64,000 nucleotides of DNA. It comes from Oryzias latipes (lineage: Eukaryota > Chordata > Actinopteri > Beloniformes > Adrianichthyidae). Below are positions 1 through 10,492 of this stretch, piece after piece. Position numbers and translations under genes: made by a program. Below the pieces are notes generated by a model, which was not told the DNA's origin, did not search any database, and worked only from the letters and a program-made list of their open reading frames with translations. Within the stretch, counting starts at the first letter, position 1. The number at the start of each line of letters is the position of its first letter. Location of the stretch: contig NC_019859.2 in NCBI RefSeq assembly GCF_002234675.1, positions 15,301,002 to 15,365,001 on the forward strand. Direction: 5' to 3'.

Positions 1-256
1 AAAGGGAGACCCCCGCCTCCTTGTGAAGAAAACTTAATGTTGGCTTTGTGAATCTATGATCTGAACTGTTCCTTTCAACCCAGCTCATGGCTGCAGGTGG
101 GGGTAGGAACAGAGACGCTCCAGTAAATGGAGAGAGGAATTTTTACCTTTTTCTTGGACTTGGACTTGGACTTAGGGTTACTTTGGTGAGTTTTCAGGTA
201 TGTTACAGGCCTCAAAAAGGTGACTCTTGTCGGAAGAATAAAAAGAACAAAACTGA

Positions 257-411
257 TAATAAACATTACAGATACAATAGGGTCCTTGCACTCCGTGCTC
301 GGGCCCTAATAATAAACATTATAAATACAATAGGGTCCTTGAACTTCGTGCGTGGGCCCTAACAAACATTACAAATACATTATGGTCCTTGCACTACGTG
401 CTTGGGCCCTA
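257..411. repeat. Three-unit hairpin minisatellite
   Basis: Three tandem units of about 50-53 bp begin at 261, 314 and 364, each opening with AAACATTA. Every unit holds an imperfect palindrome (AGGGTCC, then GCAC, a 3-nt loop, GTGC, then GGGCCCT), so each can fold into a hairpin. The flanks at about 123-185 and 456-512 share a second similar segment (a CCTTTTTCTTGGACTT core), so the block may be part of a larger duplicated unit. Seen directly; the family name is not known to me. Confidence 0.75.
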
Positions 412-1323
412 ACTATGTCAAATAGAGCATAAAATACCCAAGTATACCAAGCCAAGTAAATGGTACATTTCTGAGAGTGGAATTTTGACCTTTTTCTTGG
501 ACTTAGGGTTCCTTTTTCTAATCCCAGCTCTTTCATACACTCCAGTGAGAGGTGGAGGTCCGGGCTGGAGGAAACCATAGAAGCATATTATCTAAGAGCA
601 ACGAAGACAGGATTCCAAACCCTTCTGCCACGAATAGACTGAATGACAAACAATAATTATAAGTCCATGTCTGATTTATCGCTGGCAATGCAAACCAAAC
701 TCCTCCTCTGTTTGTTTTGCTCCCAAAAGCAGGCAATGAATCTCCTACTTCCAAAGCATACCTACCAAGAAACCCTAAGGGGCAGGCTCAAAAAGCCTTT
801 TCAAATCTGCCAAACACATGTGAACTGTAAACTTTCAAGATCCTTATAGGATTTCTGCATTAAGAGAGCTCTGATCCACGGCCAAAACAGACATAATAGC
901 GCTTCTCCTAAAAGTGAGGTATGGACCGTCCAACCAATACTGCATACACATTAAGCCAGGGCCAGGAAGCTGAGAGCAGCTTGAATCCCCTGTCATTAAA
1001 ACACACATCCTCCTTTTTAGTGAAACGTGATGTTATAGAGATACATTAACCAAGATAGTCGTGCAACATCCTGAGATTTCAAAAACCTTTTAAGTGTAAA
1101 AATGGAAACATTGTCCTCAGTTTTTGCTGAAAACATGAAAGCTTTCTACCCAAACAAACAATAAAAAACATGTAGTCTAGCTGTCAAAACCCCAATTGTT
1201 TTTCCATCACATGGTTGGTGCGTTTTATTTCTGTTTTATCTTCCAAACCAGCATTTAGTCATTTAGTCATCATTTATAAAACTTTAAAAGTGGTTTCTGG
1301 TCCTGCTTCAGGGTTTTCTTCTG
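412..1323. other. Intergenic sequence, nothing recognised
   Basis: AT-rich sequence with only short open frames lacking codon bias or recognisable domains. Apart from the degenerate duplicate of the 123-185 segment at 456-512, I see no gene, RNA or repeat here. Confidence 0.5.
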
Positions 1324-1413
1324 TGTATTCAGACTGGAAATTTGTCATGGATTATCGAGGGAAAGGAACTCTGGTTCACTATAAACGAATCAAATGTGTC
1401 CAGTCTGAATACA
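1324..1413. mobile_element. Short MITE with perfect 15-bp inverted ends
   Basis: TGTATTCAGACTGGA at 1324-1338 is repeated exactly in inverted orientation at 1399-1413. The inside (AACTCTGGTTCACTATAAACG and neighbours) resembles 59658-59793, which reads CAAACTCTGGTTCACTTTAA and ends TGTCCAGTCTGAACACA. This marks a dispersed non-autonomous DNA transposon family. Superfamily not determined. Confidence 0.6.
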
Positions 1414-2022
1414 ACCTTATTCAGACTGTGCTGCCACCACACCACCTGAACCCTGTCCAAGTCTGCTGGACTTATCAAATTCTATAAACCCACTGTGTTG
1501 ATGTGTTTATTGTTCTCATTTTAACATAACAAGTCTCCCTGTAATTTCAACAAGCAATCTTTTTCTTTATTTCTTTCCTTTTGCCCCATAAGACATCATC
1601 AGTGACAACAACTATAATCAAAACTGTGAATCAGATGTTTTTCCTCTTTACCACGCCTTCAAAGTTCTCGTTTGAACATTTGCTACTCCACCCGGGCTTG
1701 AATGACCAGATCTAAGCTATTCCTTACCTACCTTCTTCTCCAAGTCTTCAAATGGGTGGCCTCCAAAGGCGTAGAACACCGAATAGCACCCGCTGAGGGA
1801 ATGCACAATACTTCAAGTGTTTTCTTACAGGTAGCCAAAACCAGGTATTTGCATTCATGCACTCTCAAAAACAAAACAAAAAAGAACTTTGATAATTTTT
1901 CTCTGTTGTTGAAAATAACCTTTTCACAGGTCTCTGAAAGAACATCAGACATCAGCAACATATAAGTCAGTTCACCCTTTGGGGATTCTTCACAGCTAAC
2001 TGGAGAGCGTCAGCCCACAACA
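1414..2022. other. Intergenic sequence, nothing recognised
   Basis: Overlapping short ORFs occur on both strands around 1.70-1.97 kb, but they show no domain and no splice context. No further feature is supported. Confidence 0.4.
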
Positions 2023-2280
2023 TCATTGAAAAAAGGTTCAGCGCACTGTCTAGTGGGTCTAGATGACCCAACTCCCAACGTTAAAGTGCCTAGGATAGCA
2101 CAAGGGTTACAAAAGCTTTGCAAACAATAAAAATAATTATTAACCTACTAATTAATGATTTGTGAACCTCACTGGTGTCCATGGATTACATGAAATCTTT
2201 CCACCTTTATCCACCTTTGTCATGGTAGGGAGAACACGTCAATGTAAGGGTGGGGTCATCTAAGATAGCACAAGGGTTAA
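2023..2280. mobile_element. Rearranged piggyBac-type MITE
   Basis: This belongs to the family found intact at 13481-13693. The left half (about 2023-2109, from CATTGAAAAAAGGTTCAGCG to AGGATAGCACAAGGGTTA) is inverted relative to the right half (about 2154-2280, from AATGATTTGTGAACCTCACT to TAGCACAAGGGTTAA), with about 45 bp of AT-rich sequence between. Both outer ends therefore read as right ends, unlike intact copies. Confidence 0.75.
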
Positions 2281-2577
2281 TATCTAGGTTTGACCAAAAA
2301 AATGAATTATTTACACCTGGAAACATATATTCCTGTTTATTTTGAATAGAAAACTTTGTTTAAATGGACTTCAAGGTAATATGAAATGGCTTTTTGCAGA
2401 AAAACACTGTGAGAGACAATACAGGGGATGCACAATCAGTGAGGTAGGCACGCACAAATGACTTTGACATAAAGATTTTCCCTCAATTAAAATCCTACAT
2501 AAAAATTCAAACTGATTAAACTCACAAAAAAGTTTAGCGCAAACTGGGTTGTTTATTGCAGCAAAGTTCCCCTGTTA

Positions 2578-5500
2578 TCAAAGTAAATCTTCCTTTGCAA
2601 AGAGTCTCCTGTGCTGTTCATCCTCGGACTGGACTGTGGCGTTAAGGATGGGAGTGGCAGAGAACTCCACAGTGCACGGCTGGGGATTGCAGGAAGCCCC
2701 TTCGAGCTCCAGGACGGTCACGTTGTTGGGTGCAGCTGTGCTGAGAAGGTTGACCGGCACAAAGAGTGTCATCTGAGGCCCTCGAGCCGGCCAGTAACGT
2801 CCCAAATTAACACCGTTAATCCAGATCTGCCCCTAAAAATAAACAGAATGAGTGGGATTCTGATTCTGTCATATCAAGTGTAAAATGAATGAAAAAAACA
2901 AACAAAAGAACTCAGAAATCATTATTTTCTTTTAACATTGACAACTGATTGACAAATCTTTATTCAGAGCTGCTTCATCCTTTGTCTATTAAGATGTTTT
3001 CTATCCTAAAAGACTAAAATAAACAAAGAAAACAAATCCTCTAAATACCCGTTAGGTACAAAGACTAGACTGAACATGCCTTCCTCCAGTTGGGCAGTTT
3101 GATGTAGGTGTCTTGGGGGAGGTCTGGGATGCCGTCTGGAATTATGAAGCTTCCTCCATAGAAGGCTGGTGTGGACAGAGAGGCAGGCTGAGGAGGGTTT
3201 GCCCATGCAGAAGGTGTTTCTCCAAGACGGCCCTGGCTGACAGCATCATCTATGCTGAGACCATACATGGTCCAGCCAGTGAGTGTATCCTTGCCCAAGG
3301 TCAGGTTGGACACCAAACCCTGACATCCGATGACAGCAGTTAAAAAATGGAAAAATTCTAATGACTATCTACTCACTTTTTGTCAGTTCAACAGAGGTAA
3401 AAGGCCATTCAGTGGATCTTTAGGCTTGAAAATGCATTTTCATGAACCTTGAAGTCGTTGATGCCTTTCCCGTAGTTGATCCGGCCCATGTTCTCTACCA
3501 GCATGTCCAGCTGACTGCCAGCTTTCCCGGTCACATTGATGCTTATGACTTTGTTCCTTTCAAGGATTCCTGCAGCCACCTTTGGAGCATATATTAAAAG
3601 AAAGAAAGTGCCTCAGAATTTCATAAATTTTAAAATACTACAAACTTTAATACCAATCGAAAATCCTTTATGTCATACAATATCTAAGAAAAGCATAGAA
3701 AAGCATTGTAAACATCTGATGGTGAAGAACAAGACTCACCCCATCTACAGAAACATACGCCCTGTCGTGAACCCCATTTAGAGGAGATGACAGGGGCGTG
3801 GGCTCACTGCAGGTCACAGGCAATGTGGTTCTGTAAAGAACATACCCATAAGCCTAGAGGTAGAAAGAAAATCATTACAAGCCCAAGTTTATTTATGAAA
3901 GCTGAAGAATAACATCTTTTTTAAGAATACCTGATTTAAATCTATGAAAGTCTGAGGATACGTGCTTTTGACAGGACCAGAGAAAGACAAGATTTCCAGA
4001 GCGTCCGCTACTGTCTGCAGCTAAAGGGACGGAGGATCATAGTGTAAGTACAAAGAGTAAGTACAGAAATTCGAAGCTAAAATGTTCAGGAACTAAATAC
4101 CGGAACGGAGATCCAACCTTCTTCATGGTAACGGCCCCGTATGCGTATTTGGGGGTCGACGGTGGAACTGGTCCCTCTGGGATTCTCCGATACTACAATG
4201 AGAACATCTTTAGTGAAACAGTGTATCTGTGATGAAAATTGACTGTATATGACAGCTGGACTGAGTGACCCCTCCCCTCTCGTGTTCCAAACAGGAAGTA
4301 CCCTCTGCTCAAAGCCAAAAAAATCCCACAGATTAAGAAATAAACAGCTATTACTCACTCATTGTATTCTTGTGCCAATAACTTTTTAACATGTCCTTGC
4401 TAATCCTAATATTTTTTCACTATATTTCTTCGGCAGTGCAAGTTATTCAAAGTATAAACTAGCCAATCAGATGCCTCAATAAAAGCAGGTGGCCTCACGT
4501 CCAACATTCAAAATGTTTGATTGACAGATTTCGTGAAGCCCCCTTTCAGTGGAAGGGGTGTGGACTTCCAACAGGCTCACAATTAATTGTCCAGGGTGGT
4601 TGCCATAGAAACTCAGACTGACGCGGACAAATCACTGCTTACTAATGCTGTTTGGTTCCAACATGGTGGTGACTGAACTAACGTCATTTCATTGGAACTG
4701 AAAATAGTCCGTTTTCTTTGCTCAGTCCAGTTCTCTTATACGGTCAATCATGCTGATAGATGACTGTCTGTTCTCACCATTCTGATGACCTCTCGGATGG
4801 CAAAGTATTTTTCGGTCAGGTCACCTGCCTCCGTCAGCGGAGCGTCATAGTCATAGCTTGTGGGCTGTGCACTGTAAGGTGAGTTAGCACCTGGAGGTGA
4901 GATAGCGGTGACCCTGTGGTAGGGGGTTACTTCAAACTCATGTGGTTTTTACGTACAGCACACTCACCATTCCAATAGCCAAAGTTTGTTCCACCTATGA
5001 ACATGTACCTGTAGGAGAGGGAAGGCAAGAGGCTAAAATATACAAACATCTGTGATGGATGGAAAAAGCCTGGTTGCCCTAAATTTGTCAACAGGTTTTG
5101 AAAACACACTCCGATGAAAATGATGTTTGTAGCTTTTTTTGTGGCATTTTCTGACACATATTAGGACAATTAAGCTAAAATTACCATTTTGAAACATTTC
5201 TTTATTCCAATCGTTAGGAATCAGGAGCAGATGAGAAATGCCTTTGGAAAATATCGTATTTTTTAAGTAGAAAATGCAATTGGCAGGTCACAAGCTCCCT
5301 GCTTCGCTCCATTCTAATGCATCCACTTATAGATGACTGGATCCGTGCACATCATTTTTTTCCTCGTGCACGCTGGAATCCGCCTCAAAACTGTAGGGCT
5401 GGATAGCTCTGACATTGCTCTCCATTTTGGTTGCACCGGTAATGTTATATTGGGGTTGTGAAGGGCTGTAAGCCAGCGGGAGAGAGTGTAAAAAGATGGA

Positions 5501-8500
5501 TGAAGGGAAGTGGGAGTAGGGTTTCAAAATGGATCAAAAGACGATCGAAGTGGGACTTTATCGTTTAGTCTTTAAAGCAGCAAACTGCGAGTAAATAAAT
5601 CTGTGATCACATACGTCTTCGGAGATTTCTCCAGAAACCCCAAGTTTAATCCTGTATCTTAGTGGATAATTGGCAACTCAGCACAGCAAAGACTCACATG
5701 TTGACATTTGCTCCCATTGCCAGCTGCTGGTTGAGGGACTTGGCCACCAAATCTGGGGATACAACCGAGTGACGAGATCCCCAGTGGTCCAACCAGCCAG
5801 TGTAAAACTCTGAGTTGACCTGTGGAGGAAGACAATGATGATTCGTGTTGTAAGAATTCAACTGAAACACAAAAATCAAAAGGTGGGAGACACTTGCCAA
5901 AGGTCCATGAGGCTCAGCATGGCGCTGTGCCTCAAAGGCTGCAGTTATATTTGAACCTGGAAAAGCCAGAATGCAAAGATAACGATTACTTTTTTTATTC
6001 TTCTTCTTCCTGTGTGTGACTTCTCCAAAAATGAGCCAGTTTGAACACCAGCAGGAAGCCAAATGTTCCAACAAAACTCTTATTGCAGCACTCTGCCAAT
6101 AGTCATGTGTAATCTGCAGAATACAGGTGAGCACTGACCTGGACCAAAGTCCACAGAGGCATACAGGCCCTGTATGGCGCCACACTTCAGGTAGTTCAGG
6201 CCAGCGCCATCTGTGGTGAACAGAACCACGTCCTCCCCCAGGTGAGAGCGGAACAGCTTGGTCAGGTGGCGCATGTAGTTGTAGTCACAGGCAAAGTAAC
6301 TGCCATATTCATTCTCCACCTAAACATTCAATACAAAGTCTCATCCTCCTCCAAGTTCTGAACTCAGGCGGTGCGCAGGAACATCTCGCCCACCTGAACA
6401 GTAATGATGGGGCCGCCGTTCTGATAGAGGTAGGGCTTCATCATGGGCAACAACTTCCCCATCCATGTATCCACAGCTGCCACGTAATCTGGAATGGGTT
6501 GCCGCCGGTTACAGAGGTGATGACTGGGCTCAAAAGTTGTCTCTTTGAGGTTGATGCTCACCTGGATCAGAAGATCGCAGCACAATGTCTTTCTTACTGA
6601 GAAGCCAGGCTGGCAGGCCGCCCTATTGGAGAGGTAGAAACAAACAAATAAAGCTTCAGATCAAAAGCAAAGATCTCTGCTGCAAATGATTTACCTTTCA
6701 AATAAAAAAAGAGTGCAGCATGCTGAAAAAAACGTGACTACCTTTATGCCTTTCAGAAGATGATGAACTATATTTATTTCCTCCTTTTTTAACTAACCAA
6801 TGACATTCCACTTGCTCAAAACCTGTTCTATATCTTATCTGTAGAAAATGTGAGTAGATCAGGTTTTGAAATACAATTAAAATAAATAAATTAAAAAAGC
6901 CTGCGGATTCAGAGATGTTAGCTTAGAACAGCCATCAACTACAAGCATATAACTCTGAGGAATCTTGTGCAGCAAGCATCTGTTCCCAAACAAAGTTACA
7001 AAAATGAGGTTTTATAGAAAGTCAAGCGGCATAAAAATTCTGCTTAAAGATCCACTCAGATGACTATTGTTTTTTGATGTTTTTAACATGATCTTGAGGT
7101 ATTTTTCTCATGATGGAAACAATTATATAAACAAAATTAAGTATTTCTTAGTATTTCTTTATTCAAGTCATTCAGAGCAGACAAGAAAAGTGAAGAAATA
7201 AAGTATTTGTTACGTAGGAAATAAACTAGGCGGAACACAAGCTCCCTGCTCCGCTCCATTCTGATGCATCCACTTGCAGACAAATAGATTCATGTTTGTC
7301 TTTATTTTCGTTGTCGGAGCTGACTAACTGTACGGCTGGGTAGATCCAATGTTTTCTGCCATTTTTGTTGGACCAGTGATGTTAGGTTGGGGGTGTAATG
7401 GGGCTGTAAACTAGCAGGAGAGTGTGTAAAGCACAGCTGTCAAGCTCCAGCCCTCCATAGCTGGTGTGGTAGACTTTAGCCAAATATGCTGCTATTGCAG
7501 CTCCATATAGGCAAAACACACCTGATCCAGGTGATCAACTGTGGATAAGGCAGGATTTCTTAAAAAAAACAGCAGGAGGTCAACCCTTGAGGCCTGAAGT
7601 CTGACACCCCTGGTGTAAACGGATAGCTCTTGGTTATGGGTGACGGGAAATGAGGGCGGGGTTGCTCTGCACCATCGGCTGTCGCCCACAACTCAGAGGA
7701 GAAATTTTGATGAATTATTGCAGCTTTGTAGAAACTATGTCCCAGAAAATAAAAGTTTTTTTTCTTTTGACTAAAAACATCATAATCACAATAAAAAGAC
7801 CACTGGGGACACTTTTACAATAGATCAAAAGACAATTAAGACTTTAATTAACTTAACATTGTTAGGCCCCTCACTATTAAAGTAGAGCTGAGCATTGTGT
7901 GGTCTTTTTTAAAAAGTGATCATCTTTTCCATTATATTTCCTTAACAGCACGCCTTCTTGGCTGAAAAAAACACCATCATGTGACACCATGAGACTTTAG
8001 ATTGAACTTTATTCATGTTCGCTCTGCTTTTATGATTACAGCTCATTTGTTTAACGTCTGTCAGCTGTGAGAAAAAAAAAACAATTTCTGTTTCTTTTCT
8101 AGACTCTGCAAAGACAAATACTCAAAGCGATTCACTCACCATCTCCCACTCTGCGCATATATAGGGTCCTGGCCGAAGGATGACCAGTAAGCCGATGTCC
8201 TGGGCCAGTTTCAGGAAGTATTCCACATCCCTGTCCCCGCTAAAATTGTACATGCCAGGAGATTCTTCGTGGTAGTTCCAGGGAATGTACCTGCATCCAA
8301 AGATTGACCCCTGACATTTATAATCCCCCCCAAAAAAGTGTGTCAGCCACTCACAGACCAGATTTCCGAGTGCAGAGAGGAACTCACGTCTGGATGGCGT
8401 TCAGCCCGGCCATGTACATCTTCACCAGTCGGTCTTTCCAGTAGACTCTGGGGATCCTGCTGTAGTGGATGCTTCCTGAAATGAAGCGGAACCTTTGGCC

Positions 8501-8968
8501 ATCTTTACGGAAGCAGTCAGCGTTATAGTCCAGGCTGAATGAAGGTGCTGCCCAGAGCTGCAGGTCACAACATTACGAAAAATAACACGAGACATTATAA
8601 AGCAACTACAGGGAGAAATGTTTATTGATGAAGGAAATGACTAAAGAAAAAAACATTAAATTGAAATTGTGTACGCTTTTTTTGTCTGAATATTCTTTAA
8701 AACCATTTTAAGCCTTTTAAATGACATATTTGAAATTAATACAAATATTTAAATGAAAAGCAAACACAATACTATCTTTTTACATATAAAAACCGACCCC
8801 AGAGCTTTGTTTAATAGTATTAATTATATTAACAGTATACACACATCCTTAATAAACAGAACAACATGATAGACCTGGAGAACTACAATGTAAAGTTAAA
8901 CTTACCCGTTGTACAGACAACACCGTAAGCAGGAAGCTAAGTCTCAACAAAGACAAGATCAGTCTCAT
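2578..8968 (-). CDS. glb1: Beta-galactosidase 1, lysosomal (GH35), 16 exons
   Basis: Hydrolyses terminal beta-galactose from GM1 ganglioside, keratan sulfate and glycoproteins in the lysosome. Exons (high to low): 8968-8906, 8557-8388, 8290-8140, 6622-6562, 6488-6394, 6319-6139, 5956-5898, 5819-5698, 5008-4968, 4890-4778, 4192-4118, 4020-3931, 3853-3740, 3579-3448, 3319-3080, 2832-2578; 1962 nt, 653 aa (human 677), phases consistent throughout. Exon 1 encodes a hydrophobic signal peptide ([18 protein letters not shown]). The acid/base Glu is in [12 protein letters not shown] (about E184) and the nucleophile Glu in [13 protein letters not shown] (about E264), a constant offset of 4 from human E188 and E268. 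The C-terminal beta domains ([25 protein letters not shown]) are intact. Introns 7 and 15 use GC donors. The protein matches GLB1 rather than the GLB1L paralogues. An AATAAA on the minus strand lies 21-26 bases past the stop (2552-2557), unusually close for poly(A) use. Confidence 0.95.
5203..5563 (-). mobile_element. Partial TTAA-type MITE (AGTCCCACT family) in glb1 intron 8
   Basis: In inverted orientation this resembles the intact copy at 63581-63996: it shares the ACAAGCTCCCTGCT block, and its right edge (GAAGTGGGACTTTA, ending about 5563) is the complement of that family's left end. The other end is degenerate. Members of this family also occur at 7044-7817 and 55430-55884. Confidence 0.6.
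7044..7817 (-). mobile_element. TTAA-type MITE copy in glb1 intron 3, interrupted by a hAT MITE
   Basis: Inverted relative to 63581-63996. It begins TTAAAGATCCACTCAG, carries the ACAAGCTCCCTGCTCCGCT block at about 7240, the AACTATGTCCCAGAAAA block near 7735, and ends at GACCACTGGGGAC. About 180 bp of another element (7432-7612) is inserted near its middle. End positions are approximate. Confidence 0.6.
7432..7612 (-). mobile_element. hAT-type MITE nested in the intron 3 repeat
   Basis: Read on the minus strand it starts CAGGGGTGTCAGACTTCAGG. Flanks GTGTAAAG (7424-7431) and GTGTAAAC (7613-7620) match in 7 of 8 positions, as expected for an 8-bp hAT target-site duplication. The inside matches the element at 12919-13060 (shared CCTGGATCAGGTGTGTTT core), which lies in the opposite orientation. 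Confidence 0.65.
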
Positions 8969-10492
8969 TTTGAATTCTGCTGCTCCGTTCTGTTTATAAC
9001 CTTTTTTGTTTAATCAAAACTCCCAACGACAGAACCGCTGAGGAACTGAATTTCCTGAGTGCTGTGTTTTGAGCAGAGCGGCATCACGAGACGCGGAAGT
9101 AAAATCACGTGACATGTTGATGCAGTGATTTAATGCAACCGCACGGTGGCACTATTTTGCAATTTCTTTTCCCCAAACACGAGTCTTAGATTTTCATTTT
9201 ATTTTTACCTTTCACACGAGGTGTATACTTCTCAAAGATGTTGAAGAATTGTTATGTGGTAAAAATAAACAAACAAATAAATGAATAGCATGTAAAAAAA
9301 TAGCTTCCAATTTATGGATCTTCTTATTGCACAAGATTACCCAAATGTTAAATGACGTTCATACAGTCTATTCCCCTTGTCTTGCCTGCTTTTTTTTTTT
9401 TTAGCAATGGGCTTGGATATGCAGGTTTTACTTTAGATAAAACCAAATACATTTATATCGATTACATTGGAATTAATCATTAAATTATTTTTTATATATT
9501 TGCTTTTAATTGAAGTAATAGCTAGCTATTTTTATTAAAAAACTGAATCTTGTCTTTTTGCAGATGACATGAACCTTTTTTTGAAATAATTGAAAATATT
9601 TAACAAAAGAAAATGAAAAACTGAAATTAAAAAGTGTTTGATTTCAAGTAACAGTTGCTCGCACTACTTTAAAACAAATGTGTTGTTTATGCATTTATTT
9701 ATTTATAATATTGTGTTAAACTTTGGAACCCACAAAAGAATGATTTGAAAAGATGTTTACATTTTCTCCAGTTTAAAAGAAAGTGTATAGACAAAAGACA
9801 TGTGAGAGTTATGATAAAGTCTATTAGTGTTTGTTCTGGTATCACAGAACATTTGATCTGTCCGTACTTGTTCTCGGTCAAAACTTAAATTTGATTACGT
9901 CACTGCCTCTCTTTGGTTTTTTTCAAAGCCATTATTATAACCTTAATGTCTATTGATAACAGTTATTTTATAACAGTTTGTTTGTCTGCATTTGTTCCTT
10001 GTGCTGCTTTACAGTGCTCTAACGGTATTTTTATTTATGAACTTTATTGACAAATACTGTAAATACAGAACATCATACATGACCATCATATATGGTCAGT
10101 GCACAAGACATTCCATACCTTGTCCAAATTTGTTTGAGTCAAACAACAATAGATTATTGATTTTCCAGGTTAAAAGAAAGAATAAAGGCACTTTAACTCA
10201 AAACAAAAACACTAATTATAATAATAACCTTCTTTTTGATGTTTTAAATTAGACTGTTTTAACAGGTTTTGTATTGGTGCAGGATTGAATACTTCATACA
10301 TAGTCTCTACAAACGCCAACTGCAGGCTGCACCTTCGCTGTCTCACCTGTAGGTGGCAGTAATGCGTACTTTTGTTTCACATCTCACGTTGAAACCCGGA
10401 AACAGAATGACGTATGGCAGGAAAGTACAGTCTGGACCCACGTGGGTAAAGTTTTTCACAGTTTTTATGTTATTGACCGCAAAACTGACAAT
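8969..10492. promoter_or_regulatory. Divergent glb1 / ccdc86 intergenic region
   Basis: The two start codons lie 1.5 kb apart on opposite strands. The glb1 side (8969-9130) holds a CACGTG palindrome and a CGGAAGT ETS-type core (about 9095-9101). The ccdc86 side (10330-10490) has a TGACGTAT CRE-like core near 10408 and a CCGGAAAC core near 10395. Between about 9150 and 10300 the sequence is AT-rich with no gene or repeat that I recognise. Roles are inferred from motif and position. Confidence 0.5.
9104..9113 (-). promoter_or_regulatory. CLEAR-like E-box upstream of glb1
   Basis: Read on the glb1 strand the site is GTCACGTGAT, matching 9 of 10 bases of the CLEAR consensus GTCACGTGAC bound by TFEB/TFE3/MITF. 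It lies about 136 bp upstream of the glb1 start codon. Lysosomal hydrolase genes including mammalian GLB1 belong to the CLEAR network; function in this genome is inference. Confidence 0.6.

Noticed and set aside
5694-6185. 163-codon minus-strand frame across glb1 exons 7-8
   Set aside because: It is glb1 exon 8, retained intron and exon 7 read through; the intron part is not protein-like and clean splice sites explain the exons.
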